A stretch of 64,000 nucleotides of DNA, taken from the NCBI GenBank assembly GCA_018340805.1, contig JACMZG010001914.1:24918981-24982980 (forward strand). Direction: 5' to 3'. Both the position numbers and the translations under genes were made by a program. The notes under the pieces were generated by a model. It was not told the origin of the DNA. It saw only the letters and a list, made by a program, of their open reading frames with translations, and ran no database searches. Shown here piece by piece: positions 1 to 13,329 of the stretch (position 1 is the stretch's first letter; the number at the start of each line of letters is the position of its first letter). This DNA comes from Microvelia longipes. Its lineage: Eukaryota; Arthropoda; Insecta; Hemiptera; Veliidae.

Positions 1-78
1 ATACGACACTAACATAAGACTTTACGTTTTTTCCAAACGTTGTTTGTAATAAACATTTATACTTAGTATTGTTATTAT

Positions 79-200
79 TAGCGAATTTTCAAAGAAAAAA
101 TGAGCTTATGAGATTGGGGGTATGAAGGAAGGGAATAAGGGGAAGTAGATTTTTTGGAAGGAGGGTTTCCCTGATCAAGAATATATTATTTTAGTGAGGT
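79..200 (+). repeat. Dispersed repeat A, copy 1
   Basis: G-rich stretch beginning GCGAATTTTCAAAG, followed by a GAGCTTATGAGATTGGGG-like block and a GATCAAGAATAT end. It runs directly into a (TA)n tract. Related blocks are at 2843-2925, 34044-34112 and, on the minus strand, 63211-63300. No coding potential or terminal repeats were found, so its class is unknown. Confidence 0.6.
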
Positions 201-204
201 TTGT

Positions 205-207
205 TTA

Positions 208-270
<63 letters not shown>
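205..270. repeat. (TA)n microsatellite
   Basis: Nearly pure TA dinucleotide run directly after repeat A. The flank to about 660 is A+T-rich sequence with nothing recognisable. Confidence 0.95.
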
Positions 271-272
<2 letters not shown>

Positions 273-734
273 TTATGTATGTATGTATTATATATTTATT
301 CAAGCCTTATAATAAATAGTTTATTTTAGATATATTTAACCCGAAACCCGATGTGGCGAACTCATCTTTTAATTGACTATCCCATTAAATTGCGATGTAA
401 TACATGATGAATTTTTCTTAAGCTCTAACAGTAATTCTTATCATTAAAACACTTTAACTCTGCATTTCATGCGCAACTGATTCTATATGTTTTTAGGTAT
501 ATGGTTTTTAAAGGAAGCGAACCGTTAAGCTGAATAAAGCAACAGGTTCTGTAGTCAAGGTCGTATGTTTAGTTAAGCGGTCATTACTCAAGTTTTACTT
601 ACGTATTATTCTACTTACTTACAATATTCTTCGACTTAATAGAAAGATTTAAAATAAAATTCTTATATCAAAATTTAAGATAATAGGAAAACTAAATTAT
701 TTATTAAGACGTATAAGAAAAAACTAGAACCTTT

Positions 735-1450
735 TCGATGTATGATGCAGAATATTTTCTTTGCAAAGAATGATGCAGTATGTTTTCTGTTCAAAGCATG
801 ATACAGAATATGGCAGAATGTTTTCTTTTCAAGCATGATACAGAATATAGCAGAATGTTTTCTTTTCAAAGCATGATGCAGAATGTTTTCTTTTGAAAGT
901 ATGATGCAGAATGTTTTCTTTTCAAAGAATGATGCAGAATGTTTCTTTTGAAAATGCAGATGCAGAATGTTTTCTTTTCAAAGCATGATACAGAATATGG
1001 CAGAATGTTTTCTTTTCAAAGCATGATACAGAATATTGCAGAATGTTTTCTTTTCAAAGAATGATGCAGAATGTTTACTATTCATTGTATGATGCAGAAT
1101 GTTTTCTTTAAACTATGATGCAGAATGTTTTTCTATTCAAAGTATAATGCAGAATGTTTACTTTTCATAGTATGATGCAGAATGTTTATGATGCAGAATG
1201 TTTTCTATTCAAAGTATAATGCAGAATGTTTACTTTTCATAGTATGATGCAGAATGTTTTCTTTAAAGTATGATGCAGAATGTTTTCTATTCAAAGTATA
1301 ATGCAGAATGTTTACTTTTTATAGTATGATGCAGAATGTTTACTTTTCATAGTATGATGCAGAATGTTTTCTTTGCAAAGTATGATGCAGAATGTTTTCA
1401 TTTTAAAGTGTGATGCAATGTTTTCTTTGCAAAGTATAATGGAGAGTGTT
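735..1450. repeat. Minisatellite, about 28-bp unit
   Basis: About 25 degenerate copies of a unit built around GATGCAGAATGTTTTCTTTT followed by CAAAGTAT or CAAAGCAT. Copies vary by small indels, and some carry an extra CAGAATATG half-unit. The minus-strand reading frame across the left edge is a by-product of the repeat. Confidence 0.93.
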
Positions 1451-1459
1451 TACTTTGTC

Positions 1460-2436
<977 letters not shown>

Positions 2437-2842
2437 ATATAATAAAGTATATAAGCAATTTTGTTATTATTTATTTTTATTTAAGTTAGCGCTTTTTATT
2501 AAAATACATTATTTTGGAGTATGATTCATTTCGTATTACAAAAAACAATTACTGACTCAACGTTATAGGAAAATTTAGTTTAGCCTTCGTCAAGTATGTA
2601 TTTAAATATTTAGCAATCTACATATTTAACTATATTTTAATAATTATAAATTATAGCGTAGGTCTTTCTTTAAATAAGTAATTGGTATATTTTTTATAAT
2701 TTTCTTTCGTGTGTTTATAATTAAGAATTTCACAAAATAGTTTTGTCAAATTGAAAACTTTTGTTTAAGTTTTAATTACAAGCTCGACTTCAATTGTAGC
2801 ATTAATTATATTATAGCATTATCAATATGATTTTTCAGTGAA

Positions 2843-2925
2843 TTATCAAATAGGAATGAGATTGGGGTCATGGAAAGGGGAAGTGAATTTTGTTAGGGGT
2901 ACTTACTGATCAAGAAAATATATAA
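2843..2925 (+). repeat. Dispersed repeat A, copy 2
   Basis: GAGATTGGGGTCATGGAAAG, then a GGGGAAGTGAATTTT block and an ACTGATCAAGAAAATATA end parallel copy 1. It too is followed at once by TA repeats, so this family and TA tracts are associated at three loci. Confidence 0.55.
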
Positions 2926-2929
2926 ATAT

Positions 2930-2966
2930 GTAGGTATATATAATATATATATATTATATATATATA

Positions 2967-3049
<83 letters not shown>

Positions 3050-3528
3050 GTGTGTGTGTGTGTGTGTATCGACCCTGTTGATGTCTCGAATTTAATAATT
3101 TTTTAAAATGTAAACTTAAAACATAACATGTTGTTTAAAATGTTTGTCTTTGTAAATAAAGATATAAAAATAAGTTGTTTGCTCTATTGTTTATGAAATA
3201 TTTGTGATGTCATTAACCCACTGTAATGACTCAGCGAAAAAGTTTAGCTTAAATACAGCAAGTAAATCTAAAGGTTTTATAAGTTTATAAAGTTAGTGTG
3301 AGGTCAGTGCCTGGATGGGTGACCGATGGAAATACGACGAATGTATTCCAGTCAAAATGTATTCATGTCAAGTGTGTTCATCTCCAAATTTATTGCAGTC
3401 CAAATGTTGCGGCTTTTATAAAATGATGACGAGCGAAGCGAGTCCGAAGTGATGAGGATGAGTGTAGCGAATCCAATGTGTTTTAAAAATAAGTTCCGAG
3501 CTGCCCCGTACCTGATTTTTTTTTTGTT
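2930..3528 (+). mobile_element. 5S-like element, copy with internal (TA)n(TG)n
   Basis: Diverged copy whose TG tract has expanded into (TA)n plus (TG)n at 2938-3068. After it come the family landmarks GATGTCATTAACCC / AATGACTCAGC (about 3208-3236), the 5S-like block GTCAGTGCCTGGATGGGTGA (from 3304), and the GAGCGAAGCGAGTCC and GGATGAGTGTAGCGAATCC hairpins (to 3474). The end is CCCCGTACCTGA plus a T-run. The part upstream of the TG tract is not recognisable. Confidence 0.75.
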
Positions 3529-3529
3529 T

Positions 3530-4290
3530 TTAAACCGCTGTTTCCCTTTGAAGCTTCGTGGATGTAAAAAAAATGTTAGATTTTTATAGGCAAAATATTT
3601 TTAAGTCCTATGAACACAATTCTTTGTTCCTTATTTTCAAGCACAATAAAAACATGGAATGGTTTTGAAATGTTATCTTATAAGTTTACATTTGGAAAAT
3701 ATGTAAATTGCGAGAAGAAAAAGACGATTTAAAGACCTATAGATCATAGATCTAAGGTTAAGACAATCTTCTTACCCTGTAATTTGTCTTCAGAGAAAGA
3801 ACACATTTTTGGATTTTTATAGACAAGAATTTTCTTTTGATGTTGTTTAAACTGCTTTTAGACACATTTTTCAAGGAATTCGAAACAAGAAAAACACTAT
3901 GGGTTTAAAGATGGCTTTGCGTAGAAGTTTTCTTTTTTTTTAAATCCATCAGAGATGTATATTAACACAAATACAGCTTGGAGGGATCGAGGGATAGACA
4001 GATCTTGCGTGATTACAAACAACCTACTTACGTATCACGTCTTAAGGCAAAATGATGTACGAATGATCAAAATACATGCAAACTCTGTAAACGCCTTATT
4101 AAGCTATCTGTTGTATATAGTCAGCAATACTACAAGGAGTGTAAAATGATATTGAGCGTGGCTATCGAAAATTGGATTTTCTCCCAAAAGCATTATAGAA
4201 AAGTTTAGTCAAAATGACCCATACTTTTATACGTCTTTATTTGTTGAAGTAAACTTTATTGCTGTTTGGTTTTGGTAAGCCTTGTAATGT
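3530..4290. other. Non-coding spacer, nothing recognised
   Basis: A+T-rich sequence. The short open frame at 3955-4149 has no family resemblance or splice context. No repeats were recognised. Confidence 0.5.
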
Positions 4291-4296
4291 GTTTGT

Positions 4297-5128
4297 TAGC
4301 AGCAGGGTTATTTGCATTACTAACCCATAATGTGTAGCCGTAATGTGTAGCAGCTACAAGGGTTATTTGCATTACTAACCCATAATGTGTAGCAGCTACA
4401 AGGGTTATTTGCATTACTAACCCATAATGTGTAGCAGCTACAAATGTGTAGCAGCTACAAGGTTATTTGCATTACTAACCCATAATGTGTAGCAGCTACA
4501 AGGGTTATTTGCATTACTAACCCATAATGTGTAGCAGCTACAAGAGTTATTTGTATTACTAACCCATAATGTGTAGCAGCTACAAGGGTTATTTGCATTA
4601 CTAACCCATAATGTGTAGCAGCTACAAGGGTCATTTGCATTACTAACCCATAATGTGTAGCAGCTACAAGGGTTATTTGCATTACTAACCCATAATGTGT
4701 AGCAGCTACAAGGTTATTTGCATTACTAACCCATAATGTGTAGCAGCTACAAGGGTTACTTGTATTACTAACCCATAATGTGTAGCAGCTACAAGGGTTA
4801 TTTGCTAATAATGTTAGCAGCTACAAGGGTTATTTGCATTACTAACCCATAATGTGTAGCAGCTACAAGGTTATTTGTTATTACTAACCATAATGTGTAG
4901 CAGCTACAAGGTTATTTGCATTACTAACCCATAATGTGTAGCAGCTACAAGGGATTTGCATTACTAACCATAATGTGTAGCAGCTACAAGGTATTGGATT
5001 ACTAACCCATAATGTGTGCAGCTACAAGGGTTATTTGCAATTACTAACCAAATGTTGTAGCAGCTACAAGGGTTTATGTACTAACCCATAATGTGTAGCA
5101 GCTACAAGGGTCATTTGCATTACTAATA
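4297..5128. repeat. Minisatellite, 42-bp unit
   Basis: About 20 copies of a unit made of CATAATGTGTAGCAGCTACA, AGGGTTATTTGCATTACT and AACC. Since 42 is divisible by 3, the minus strand carries an open frame of a repeated 14-residue peptide (MQITLVAATHYGLV). This is a consequence of the period, because copies after 4800 carry frameshifting indels. The internal AGCAGCTAC and TTATTTGCATTAC blocks are best conserved. Confidence 0.95.
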
Positions 5129-5192
5129 TAAACAAGAGTAAAGTTGCATTATTATTCCAATATTGGATTAGGTATGATCATCAACTAAATAT

Positions 5193-5310
5193 TATACCGT
5201 CGATACTTGCTACAGGTCGATACCGGATCGTTTCGCCGGCGGGGCAACACTGGAGCTCTAATAAAGTTATATCAGTGAATAACTTCTAGTCTCAATGAGC
5301 ACGACGAGCC
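5193..5310 (-). repeat. Dispersed repeat F, copy 1
   Basis: Reverse complement of the repeat at 8704-8862. Shared blocks are CAAGTATCGACGGTA, GTTGCCCCGCC, GTTATTCACTGATATAACTT and CTCATTGAGACT. Compared with the other copy it lacks the CTGATGATGG segment next to GCCGAAAC. It abuts a minus-strand fragment of the 5S-like element. Confidence 0.75.
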
Positions 5311-5326
5311 TTCTGAAGATGATCTC

Positions 5327-5472
5327 ACACACATACGGACAAACAACTTTGAGAAACTACTCAGGAGGACTTAATAAGACCTGAAACGGATAATTCTTGT
5401 CAATTCGGTTTCGGATTTCTTTCGCAAACTCAATACTTTTCCTATATACCTATGGTATAAATGAGGAAAAGT
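5327..5472 (-). mobile_element. 5S-like element, 5' fragment
   Basis: Holds only the head of the element, reversed: ACACACATACGGACAAACAA, CTGAAACGGATAATTC, CGGTTTCGGAT, and the terminal hairpin ending ATGAGGAAAAGT at 5472. The 5S-like core and 3' hairpins are absent, so the copy is truncated. An unrelated A+T-rich gap to 5770 follows. Confidence 0.8.
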
Positions 5473-5771
5473 CAGAAAATGGACATTAAAAAGTCTTTTA
5501 TGTATCAGCTCTCCACTTATATTATATACATATAAGGATTCCTTTAGATTTCCTGAAATCATTCAACTATATCTTAAACAATATCAAGAAGTTTGGTTCA
5601 AATAAAGATATGATATATCATATCATATCTTTCATCTTTTTGCACATGTCATGCAAACAAAAAGATATTGTTTTTTTTTATTTATATTCACAATTGGATA
5701 TTTTCACTTTAGTTCAAATTTCTATTAGTCTACAAATGATAATCAAGCCTATAGCTGATCAATTTATTACT

Positions 5772-6553
5772 ATTCCTCATTTATACCGTTGCTATCTATA
5801 TAGGAGAAGTATTGTGTTTGCACAAAAATCCAAAATCGGGATGAAACCGGAATTATTTGTTACATTTAAGGCCTCCAGAGTGGTTTTCGCAAAGTTGTCT
5901 GTCTCTATTTGTGTGTTTGTATGTCTTTTATCATTGTAGCTCCCAGTGTATTTATGCTAAAGTTGAAATTTAGTACAAAAATCAGACTACCGCTGTTGGT
6001 GTGCTACTCAGAATTTTTTATGACGTCATTAACCTGCAATAATGACTCAGAATACAGAAAAAAATGATGTGATCTGATTGAACTTTAGCACACATGTAGC
6101 CATGTATAAGACTAACATATGTGCTAAGTTTCATCTTCTTATCAGCATTAGTTCAATTTTTATTGAATGACTTGTGTACGTTTTAAAAAAAAACTACAAA
6201 AAATTGGGAAATAGTCCGATTGTGTTGAAATTTAGTACAAGTGTATACCATTACCTAATAAATAAGTACACTAATTTTCGTTTTAATACAACTAGTATAT
6301 TCATGATTTTTGATGAATTATATAAATTAAGGAGCATTGAGCGTGGTCAATGCTTTATGGGTGACTCCTGAATATGATACGGATGCATTTACTATCTGAA
6401 GACGAGCGAATAGATTCCAAAAGCATGTCGCAGTATAAATATTACGTACTGTATTTCTGAGGACGAGCAAAGCTAGTCCGAAGCAGGGAGGATGATGGTA
6501 GCAAATCTGATGTAATGAGGAAAAGTTCTGAGGTACCCCATACCCTATCTTAC
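5772..6553 (+). mobile_element. 5S-like element, near full length
   Basis: Runs from the hairpin start (CCTCATTTATACCG...) through TGACGTCATTAACC, GTGTATACCATTACC and a 5S-like block (GGAGCATTGAGCGTGGTCAA, about 6331-6350). It continues to two degraded hairpins (GGACGAGCAAAGCTAGTCC) and ends GAGGTACCCCATACCC. About 780 bp with no open frame of note. The 5S block is partly decayed (TTTATGGGTGACTCC in place of TGGATGGGTGACCGC). Confidence 0.85.
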
Positions 6554-6699
6554 TATTGATAGGAAGCTCTTATAACCAGAGACGTACTAGAGCCTTGGGG
6601 GTTAATCTGCGGTACATTTTTGGCTTTTGGCGGAATCAACCTCCCTTCTTAAAATGTAATTAAAATACGAGTATTAAATGTCACGAGTACATATAAATA

Positions 6700-6912
<213 letters not shown>

Positions 6913-6959
6913 TCTCCTTCCAAAGCATCCACATCCCTCCACTTTTGTGCATGTTGCAG

Positions 6960-7970
6960 CATGTTAAACTAAAAAAGCTAAAATTTTTAAAAAAGAAAAT
7001 TTTCTCAAATTTCTTTTAGAGATAATTCGATAAAAGAGTTAGGACAATTTGGACTAGGGCCCTTTGTGGTGAAGTACGCAATATTGAGCTCTGATTGGTC
7101 ACTAAAACTACAAAAGATATTATATAACTCTGTCTTATAATAACAACATAATTAAAAAGATTATACATCAGTGCTTCTAATGGGGCCCTATTTAGAAGTG
7201 ATTGACGTGGTGAAATCAAAAAGGAAAAGCAATTTTTTACACCCTCAGCTTTTTGGGCCCTCACAGCAATGCGGGCCCACAGCCTCTGATTAAAACCACA
7301 GAACAATTATTAATAATCAAAGTTTCTTTATGAACGCTCTGCATCATATGTCCCCTCATAATACATACTTGATTTATTACAATTTTTCTTTTATTTAAGC
7401 ACAATCTATTCAACATTAAAACTAGTTTGGTTACAAGTACTTGGTAAATGTCGAATACGACTAGATTTTCACTTACACCCACCTACAACTTGGTTTAGAA
7501 CTTTCCTTAAGCCTTACTGACCCGGATTCTGGATTATACAGAGGATGGCTCTCTTCATTCCAGTCTATCTGAAATGCTAAAAGACTAAACTCTTACAAAT
7601 ACACATTTTCTATCTTATTTTTAAAACCTGGCCTCGTAAACAGAAAGCGAAAGCATTATTTTACAAAATCATCACTAACTTACCTTTTTATATTGTAGAT
7701 AAGAAAGTCTAAATAGATAGATAATAATATTAAATGAAATAATGCTTATTGTGAATGATTTATTTTAACTTAATTATTTACTTATAATGTTACTTCTTAA
7801 TTTAATTTAATTTTTTTTCTTTTTCCTTTGTATTTCTAATTTACTTTTATGCTTTATCTAATAGAGCAATTGCTTTTCTATATCACACAGTAGATGTTTG
7901 CCTTTATTATTTAATTTAAAACTTAAGATAATTTTTATTACTTCTATTTTATTTTAAATATCGACTTTAA
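6960..7970. other. Non-coding spacer
   Basis: Contains several GGGCCC/GGGCCCT patches (about 7056, 7182, 7254, 7272) in otherwise A+T-rich DNA. Two overlapping minus-strand open frames (7016-7306, 7261-7482) have no recognisable domain. A degraded transposon is possible but no terminal repeats were confirmed. Confidence 0.35.
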
Positions 7971-8095
7971 CAGAACGAATTTATAGTTAATTTTGAATTT
8001 CATATTACAAAAATAACATTTAATGATGTTGAATATTTTTTTTCCTTCTGTACATCACCCATTATTGTTTGTTATATTCGCTTGGTTAAGCACTA
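7971..8095 (+). repeat. Dispersed repeat, copy 1 of 2
   Basis: Begins CAGAACGAATTTATAGTTAA and ends near CATTATTGTTTGTTATATTC. The same sequence recurs in direct orientation at 9521-9645 with a few mismatches. No terminal inverted repeats. The region 8100-8700 after it has nothing recognisable. Confidence 0.85.
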
Positions 8096-8703
8096 AGAAT
8101 TTTATTTTTAAATGAGCAGAAAAATACATCAAATTTGCCAATATTATACATATTATGCGAAGAATATTATACTTAATTTTTATTTTATAAGCTAAAGTTG
8201 GGAAAATATGAATAACCTTTAGTTCAAAAACTTTGTTAACATATTTTCACACGTATAGTAATGATCTAATTTTTTTTGTTATGAATATAAATATGCCTTG
8301 CAAGTATAACTTTTAACTTGAATATTTGGGTAAATCGTGTGAATACATTTTTAAGGTGTTGTAAATTAACTTTAGAAAATCTAGATATCTTTGGTGTTGA
8401 ATCTAGATTTAATAAAAGAAAACTTTTATGCTTTGAAATCGGCAGCTGAGCTCCTGGTGAGTACAAAAGCCTTTCTGTCAAATAAATGGGTCTTTTCGTC
8501 GAAAAACCATTCCGTTAATAAGCCCTTCCGTCAAATTAATATTTTTGGGCTGAATGGCTTGACTTTTTAAAATGAATCCATTCTGTCGTAATACCCTTTC
8601 GCCTAGTGACCATTTCTTCGAAAATAAACATTCGGTCGAAAATCGTAGCCGTCGGGTTAAATTTGTAGTTGTAGAGGATATGACCTGACTTTTTAATCTG
8701 AAA

Positions 8704-8862
8704 AGATTCGTCGTGCTTATTGAGACTGAAGTTATTCACTGATATAACTTATAATTGAGAGCTCAAGTGTTGCCCCGCCTACTGATGATGGCGTTATGCC
8801 GAAACCGGTCCAGGGATATTCATATCCATCAGCAAGTATCGACGGTAGCTGATTCTTCGATT
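8704..8862 (+). repeat. Dispersed repeat F, copy 2
   Basis: Complete form of the repeat at 5193-5310. It includes CTGATGATGGCGTTATGCC followed by GAAACCGG, a hairpin-bearing motif reminiscent of a hammerhead core (see findings), then GGATATTCATATCC, a perfect palindrome. The region 8870-9200 after it is featureless. Confidence 0.75.
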
Positions 8863-9199
8863 GCTTCTTCAACTTGGGTAAATACAACCTTTTTAATTTT
8901 AATATACAATTGATCACTTTCGTATTTCAAATGGCGGAAGTTAACAATAGAATTCAATATAAATAAAATAGCTAAAAATAATTTTACAATATTCCTTTTT
9001 TTTAAATTGTTTTTAGAAAAAATACATTCAAGTATTGCTTCCTGTTTAGGAGAAATTAATGATATATTCCTTTCTTTTAACGACAAGGCATTAAGAGGCT
9101 TTTACTTTTCTTTTTTAATTTAATTTTCCACTTCTATATTAATATTATACATTTGTTAGAACCTGATCTATTAATTTACAGTTTACATTTATTGTACAG

Positions 9200-9412
<213 letters not shown>

Positions 9413-9520
9413 ATGTATATATCAACATGCTTAAACATTTTCTTTGTTTCTGATAATGTGTACTTATGTAACTGATTCTGAAATATGCATTACTTTATAC
9501 TTTGTGATTGCTTTTCTTTT

Positions 9521-9645
9521 CAGAACGAATTTATAGTTAAATTTTGATTTCATATTACGAAAATAACATTTAATAATGTTGAATAATTTATTTTTCCTTC
9601 TGTATATCACCCATTATTGTTTGTTATATTCGTCTTGGATACAAG
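9521..9645 (+). repeat. Dispersed repeat, copy 2 of 2
   Basis: Direct-orientation partner of 7971-8095 starting at CAGAACGAATTTATAGTTAA. The two copies are about 1.55 kb apart and flank repeat F and a microsatellite. They could be two insertions or the arms of a larger element. Confidence 0.85.
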
Positions 9646-9778
9646 GTTCCAAGACTTTGTATCACACTAGCTTTGAAAGGTTTTTACTCCTCAAAGTGTT
9701 TTATAAAATATATGACTTAAAATTTTGATGGGAGAGAAGACCATGTATCAAGTAAAAAATTTTAAAATAGTAATTTTT

Positions 9779-10034
9779 ACTTATCCCCATTTATACCGTA
9801 GGTATGAATGTTAGTATACCTTTACTTAATAAATAAGTACACAAAGTTTCGTTTCAATGCAACAAATATATCCATGATTTTTATTGGATCATAAAAGTTA
9901 TGTAGCATTAAGCGTGGTCAGTGCTGTATGGGTGACCGCTGAGAATGAAACATATGCAATTGCTATCTGAGGTCGAGCGTAGCGAATCCGATGTGATAAA
10001 GAAAAGTCCCGAGGTACCCCGTACTCGATTTTTT
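9779..10034 (+). mobile_element. 5S-like element, internally deleted
   Basis: Has both ends (TTTATACCGTAGGTAT head and CCCCGTACTCGATTTTTT tail) but lacks the middle: the head joins directly to TTACTTAATAAATAAGTACA. The 5S-like block is well kept (AGCATTAAGCGTGGTCAGTG, then CTGTATGGGTGACCGCTGAG). The hairpin region is reduced to one fused hairpin, GGTCGAGCGTAGCGAATCC, joining the left half of one module to the right half of another. Confidence 0.85.
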
Positions 10035-10695
10035 GTTAACAAAAATCTCTCTTCGTATATTCTTTATAATAAAATGGCTAGAATAAAAAGGCATTAAAAT
10101 GACAGTTAATAAAATAATCATTTCCTTATTTTAGAATAAATGAACTCTACTTGTAAAATAATGTCACAAAGGATTCAATAAAATGAATTCCTTTTCTTTT
10201 TAACTAAGCAATTATGGGATGTTTTATAAGCTTGGCGAACTTCCTGATTTTTTTCTATTGAGAATTAGTTGCTGCTTGACCGAATAATTTTATGTGGTGT
10301 ATTGTGATTTATTATAAAAGAACCTTTTCCTAAAAATCGATTATAACAGTGTTTAGAAAGTTGATTATATTAAGTGAAAAATCATTAAGAAAAGTGCACT
10401 TTGAAAAAGATTTTGTGTGTTTTTACTCCAAAATAAAACTGTATAGTTCAGGAAGTCAAATTTAAAAGATAGACTTTAATAGAGCAAATCGGAAGTAAAG
10501 TGCTTCTATTTTTATTTAACTTCCTTGGTTATTTCTTTGCATAAATATATGTTTAAAAAGAGGTCTTATTAATTGAATTTTTAAAAATTAACAAAGTATT
10601 GAACAATTTAAATTATTAATATAATCCAAATATACGGTATAAAACTACAGTAATTTATTTGTAAAATAGAACGCTTATATTACAAAACACCATTT

Positions 10696-10945
10696 AAAAA
10701 TTGGGATCGAGGTACCTCCGAACTTTTCTTTAACACATCGGAATCGCTACGTGTTTACATTTTAAGAATATAAAATTCTCTGAATTTATACTGCTAAGCG
10801 TATTCGGACTCGTTTCGCTCGTCCTCAAATAGTATAGTAATAGTATACATTCGTTATATTCCCAGCAGTCCCTCATCCAGGCATTGACCACGCTCGATGC
10901 TTTTAACTTTTATGATCCTACAAATGTTTTGATGATTTATTTAAA
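10696..10945 (-). mobile_element. 5S-like element, 3' part
   Basis: Reverse-strand copy from the T-run end through GGTACCTC, hairpins and the 5S-like block (plus-strand CATCCAGGCATTGACCACGC at about 10874-10893, then TCGATGCT). It stops shortly upstream of the block near TATGATCC. Positions 10035-10695 before it hold only A+T-rich spacer. Confidence 0.8.
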
Positions 10946-11094
10946 AATTTTTTAAAGGAAATGCGCACTTGTATTTTATAGATAATACGGTAGAAGCTCT
11001 GTTTATGCTACGCTTTAGCGCATTTTATTGAAAATTAAAAAAAAAAGTTGTGACGCTACTGCTCAGTTTATATATATATCGAAAACTTAGAAAA

Positions 11095-11175
11095 TAAGCC
11101 CCCCGAACGCTTAGCGGCCCAAAGGGTCGTAGAAGTGAAGCGGCTATTATTCGGCCAGAAGGCCTCTTCTTTACG
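11095..11175. repeat. G+C-rich palindromic island
   Basis: GCCCCCCGAACGCTTAGCGG, then CCCAAAGGG and AGAAGGCCTCTTCT, in A+T-rich surroundings. Similar GGCC/CCTCTTG palindromes occur near 2055, 35411-35530, 41335-41440, 47075-47215 and 63405-63470. Confidence 0.5.
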
Positions 11176-11244
11176 TATTTTTAGGTACGTGATAATTTTC
11201 ATTAATATCTACATATCATCTTAAATCTACTTTAAAAGAGTTTT

Positions 11245-11996
11245 AAAAATCGGGTACCAGGTACCTCTGAACTTTTCCTCCTCACATCGGATTTGCTACA
11301 TCCCCCTACTTCGGACATACTTCGCTTGTCCTTAAGATATCCATGTTGATAAAATTATACTGCAACACCTCTTAAGACTCAATTCGCTCGTCTGCAGATA
11401 GTAAATACATCCGTTTCGGTCACCCATCACCACTGACTACGCTCGATAATACTTTATTTTTATGGTCCGACAAAAATCATGAATTTAGTTATATAAACGA
11501 AACTTGGTGGACTTAATCATTACGTAAAGGTGTAGTCTTGTATTAAATTTTACTTGGATTATTTACTTTTAAAAAAAAAACGTATTAAGTTGTTGAACAA
11601 ATGCTGATAATAAGATGAAAATTGGGATTTATGTTAGTTTTATGTATGGCTACATACGTGCTAAATCTGGCATTGGTCGAAACATTTCGCGTCTTATGAT
11701 TTTTAAAAATGTTTGCTCAGTTATTTTTGCGGGTTCATAACGTCATAAGAAAATTATTTTCTTGATAGCACAAGTACACCTAAAACCCGATTTTTGTACC
11801 AAGTTTCAACTATTTACTATAAATACGCTTAGAGCTACGATAATAACGGACGCACACACACAGACAGACAACTTTTTAAAACCAATTAGGAGGCTCTAAA
11901 AACACCTGGAACGGATAACTCCGGACACATCCTGGTTTTTGATTTTTTTAAACCCAATACTTGCCCTCTATACCCACGGTTAAACGAGGAAAAGTA
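11245..11996 (-). mobile_element. 5S-like element, near full length
   Basis: Complete minus-strand copy from AAAAATCGGGTACCAGGTAC to ACGAGGAAAAGT. It keeps the TG tract (ACACACACAGACAGACAA), the TTCATAACGTCATAA block and a decayed 5S block (CACCCATCACCACTGACTAC, then GCTCGATAAT). About 750 bp. Confidence 0.85.
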
Positions 11997-11999
11997 AAT

Positions 12000-13015
12000 A
12001 TTACAAAAGCGCCCTTTATACAGTTTGCAAACTAAATTCTTTCTCCTGCGCAAACCATTCTGCAAAATCCTTTATAATAACCATACATTAAATTCAATTA
12101 TATTTATGAAGAATACTAAACAAATTTACTGGTCATAAACCTTTGCTAAGTACCTTTGCTGTACAAATAATGACGAGAAGTTCGCATTACCTTTATTGCT
12201 TACAAATCACTATAATTTTCTCAAATATACATTTGGAGAAAATCTTCGTTTCACATTTTAAAAAAACTCTGTTCTGAAACATTAAAGTAATCATAACATA
12301 CAAACCCCTTATGTACCATATCGAATTTAAACCAACTAAAAAAATTCCTTTATACATTGAAGAAAATTTTTATTTACAAGTAATTTAAGGGAATTAAACC
12401 TATGAATTACTTTAAAATATCTTATTTATTAATGAACGCGGTAAATTAAAATATTTAAAAAATATTATGAATAAATGACAGTAACACTATCTTTAATTAT
12501 TACACGACATACTTAACAATAAAAATACTAATATTAACAATTCGTCTAACTTTTATTACATTCTGAGTTTCCTTTAAGTGACGTCATAAAAAATAATACT
12601 CTTCCCGACTAATTTTTACATCCGTTCCAAATGGTCTCTCATAGAGAGTGAAGTTCTCAAAGATCATAAATTTAATTTTAATGGTCCCTACAAAATGGTT
12701 TGAAGAATTATTAGTCTCAGGTCTCCGCCCCCATGAGAGTTATAGTCTAACTGCTCTTGATGAGTTTACCTTATTTACCACCTTTGACTCTTTAGTTATT
12801 ATGTCTATCTAAAAAATATGAATTGATAAGTACCGATTCATTAGAAACATTTAAGTAATTAAAATTGATGTACTTATATTAAAATTAAAGGACTTTAAAA
12901 TGTAATTATAGTTTATCAGTTGTATGTATCTTTAATTTTTAGTAACATTTTTAAATGTATTGTAGAAAAGCAAAAGAATTAAAAAAAATCTGGCGCGGTA
13001 GAATTTATATTCTAC
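12000..13015. other. Non-coding spacer, nothing recognised
   Basis: About 1 kb of A+T-rich sequence with no open frame over 60 codons, no tandem repeat and no family landmark. Confidence 0.55.
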
Positions 13016-13018
13016 TGC

Positions 13019-13020
<2 letters not shown>

Positions 13021-13086
<66 letters not shown>

Positions 13087-13097
13087 ATGTTATATTA

Positions 13098-13152
<55 letters not shown>

Positions 13153-13255
13153 ATATATAATTATATAATATATATATATATTATATATATAGAATTATTA
13201 TATATATGTATATTATATTATATATATATTATATTTTATATTATAAAATATATAT
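13021..13255. repeat. (TA)n microsatellite
   Basis: TA tract with ATTATAT interruptions. Just after it (13300-13328) is GCGAATTTTCCAAAGGTAAT, then TCGC, forming a hairpin that shares the GCGAATTT...AAAGG motif seen at the ends of repeats A and D. Confidence 0.93.
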
Positions 13256-13329
13256 TAGTTTTAAGTTTTCGTGGTTAGTGCATGACGCCTATACCATAAG
13301 CGAATTTTCCAAAGGTAATTCGCTTATAG

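Noticed and set aside
4455..4682. Repeat-protein frame MQITLVAATHYGLV
   Set aside because: The 42-bp tandem unit is a multiple of three, so the frame stays open by arithmetic; neighbouring copies carry frameshifting indels.
8786..8830. A complete hammerhead ribozyme in repeat F
   Set aside because: CUGAUGA and GAAAC flank a good GGC/GCC stem with one extra base, but stem I does not pair and the sister copy lacks the box.
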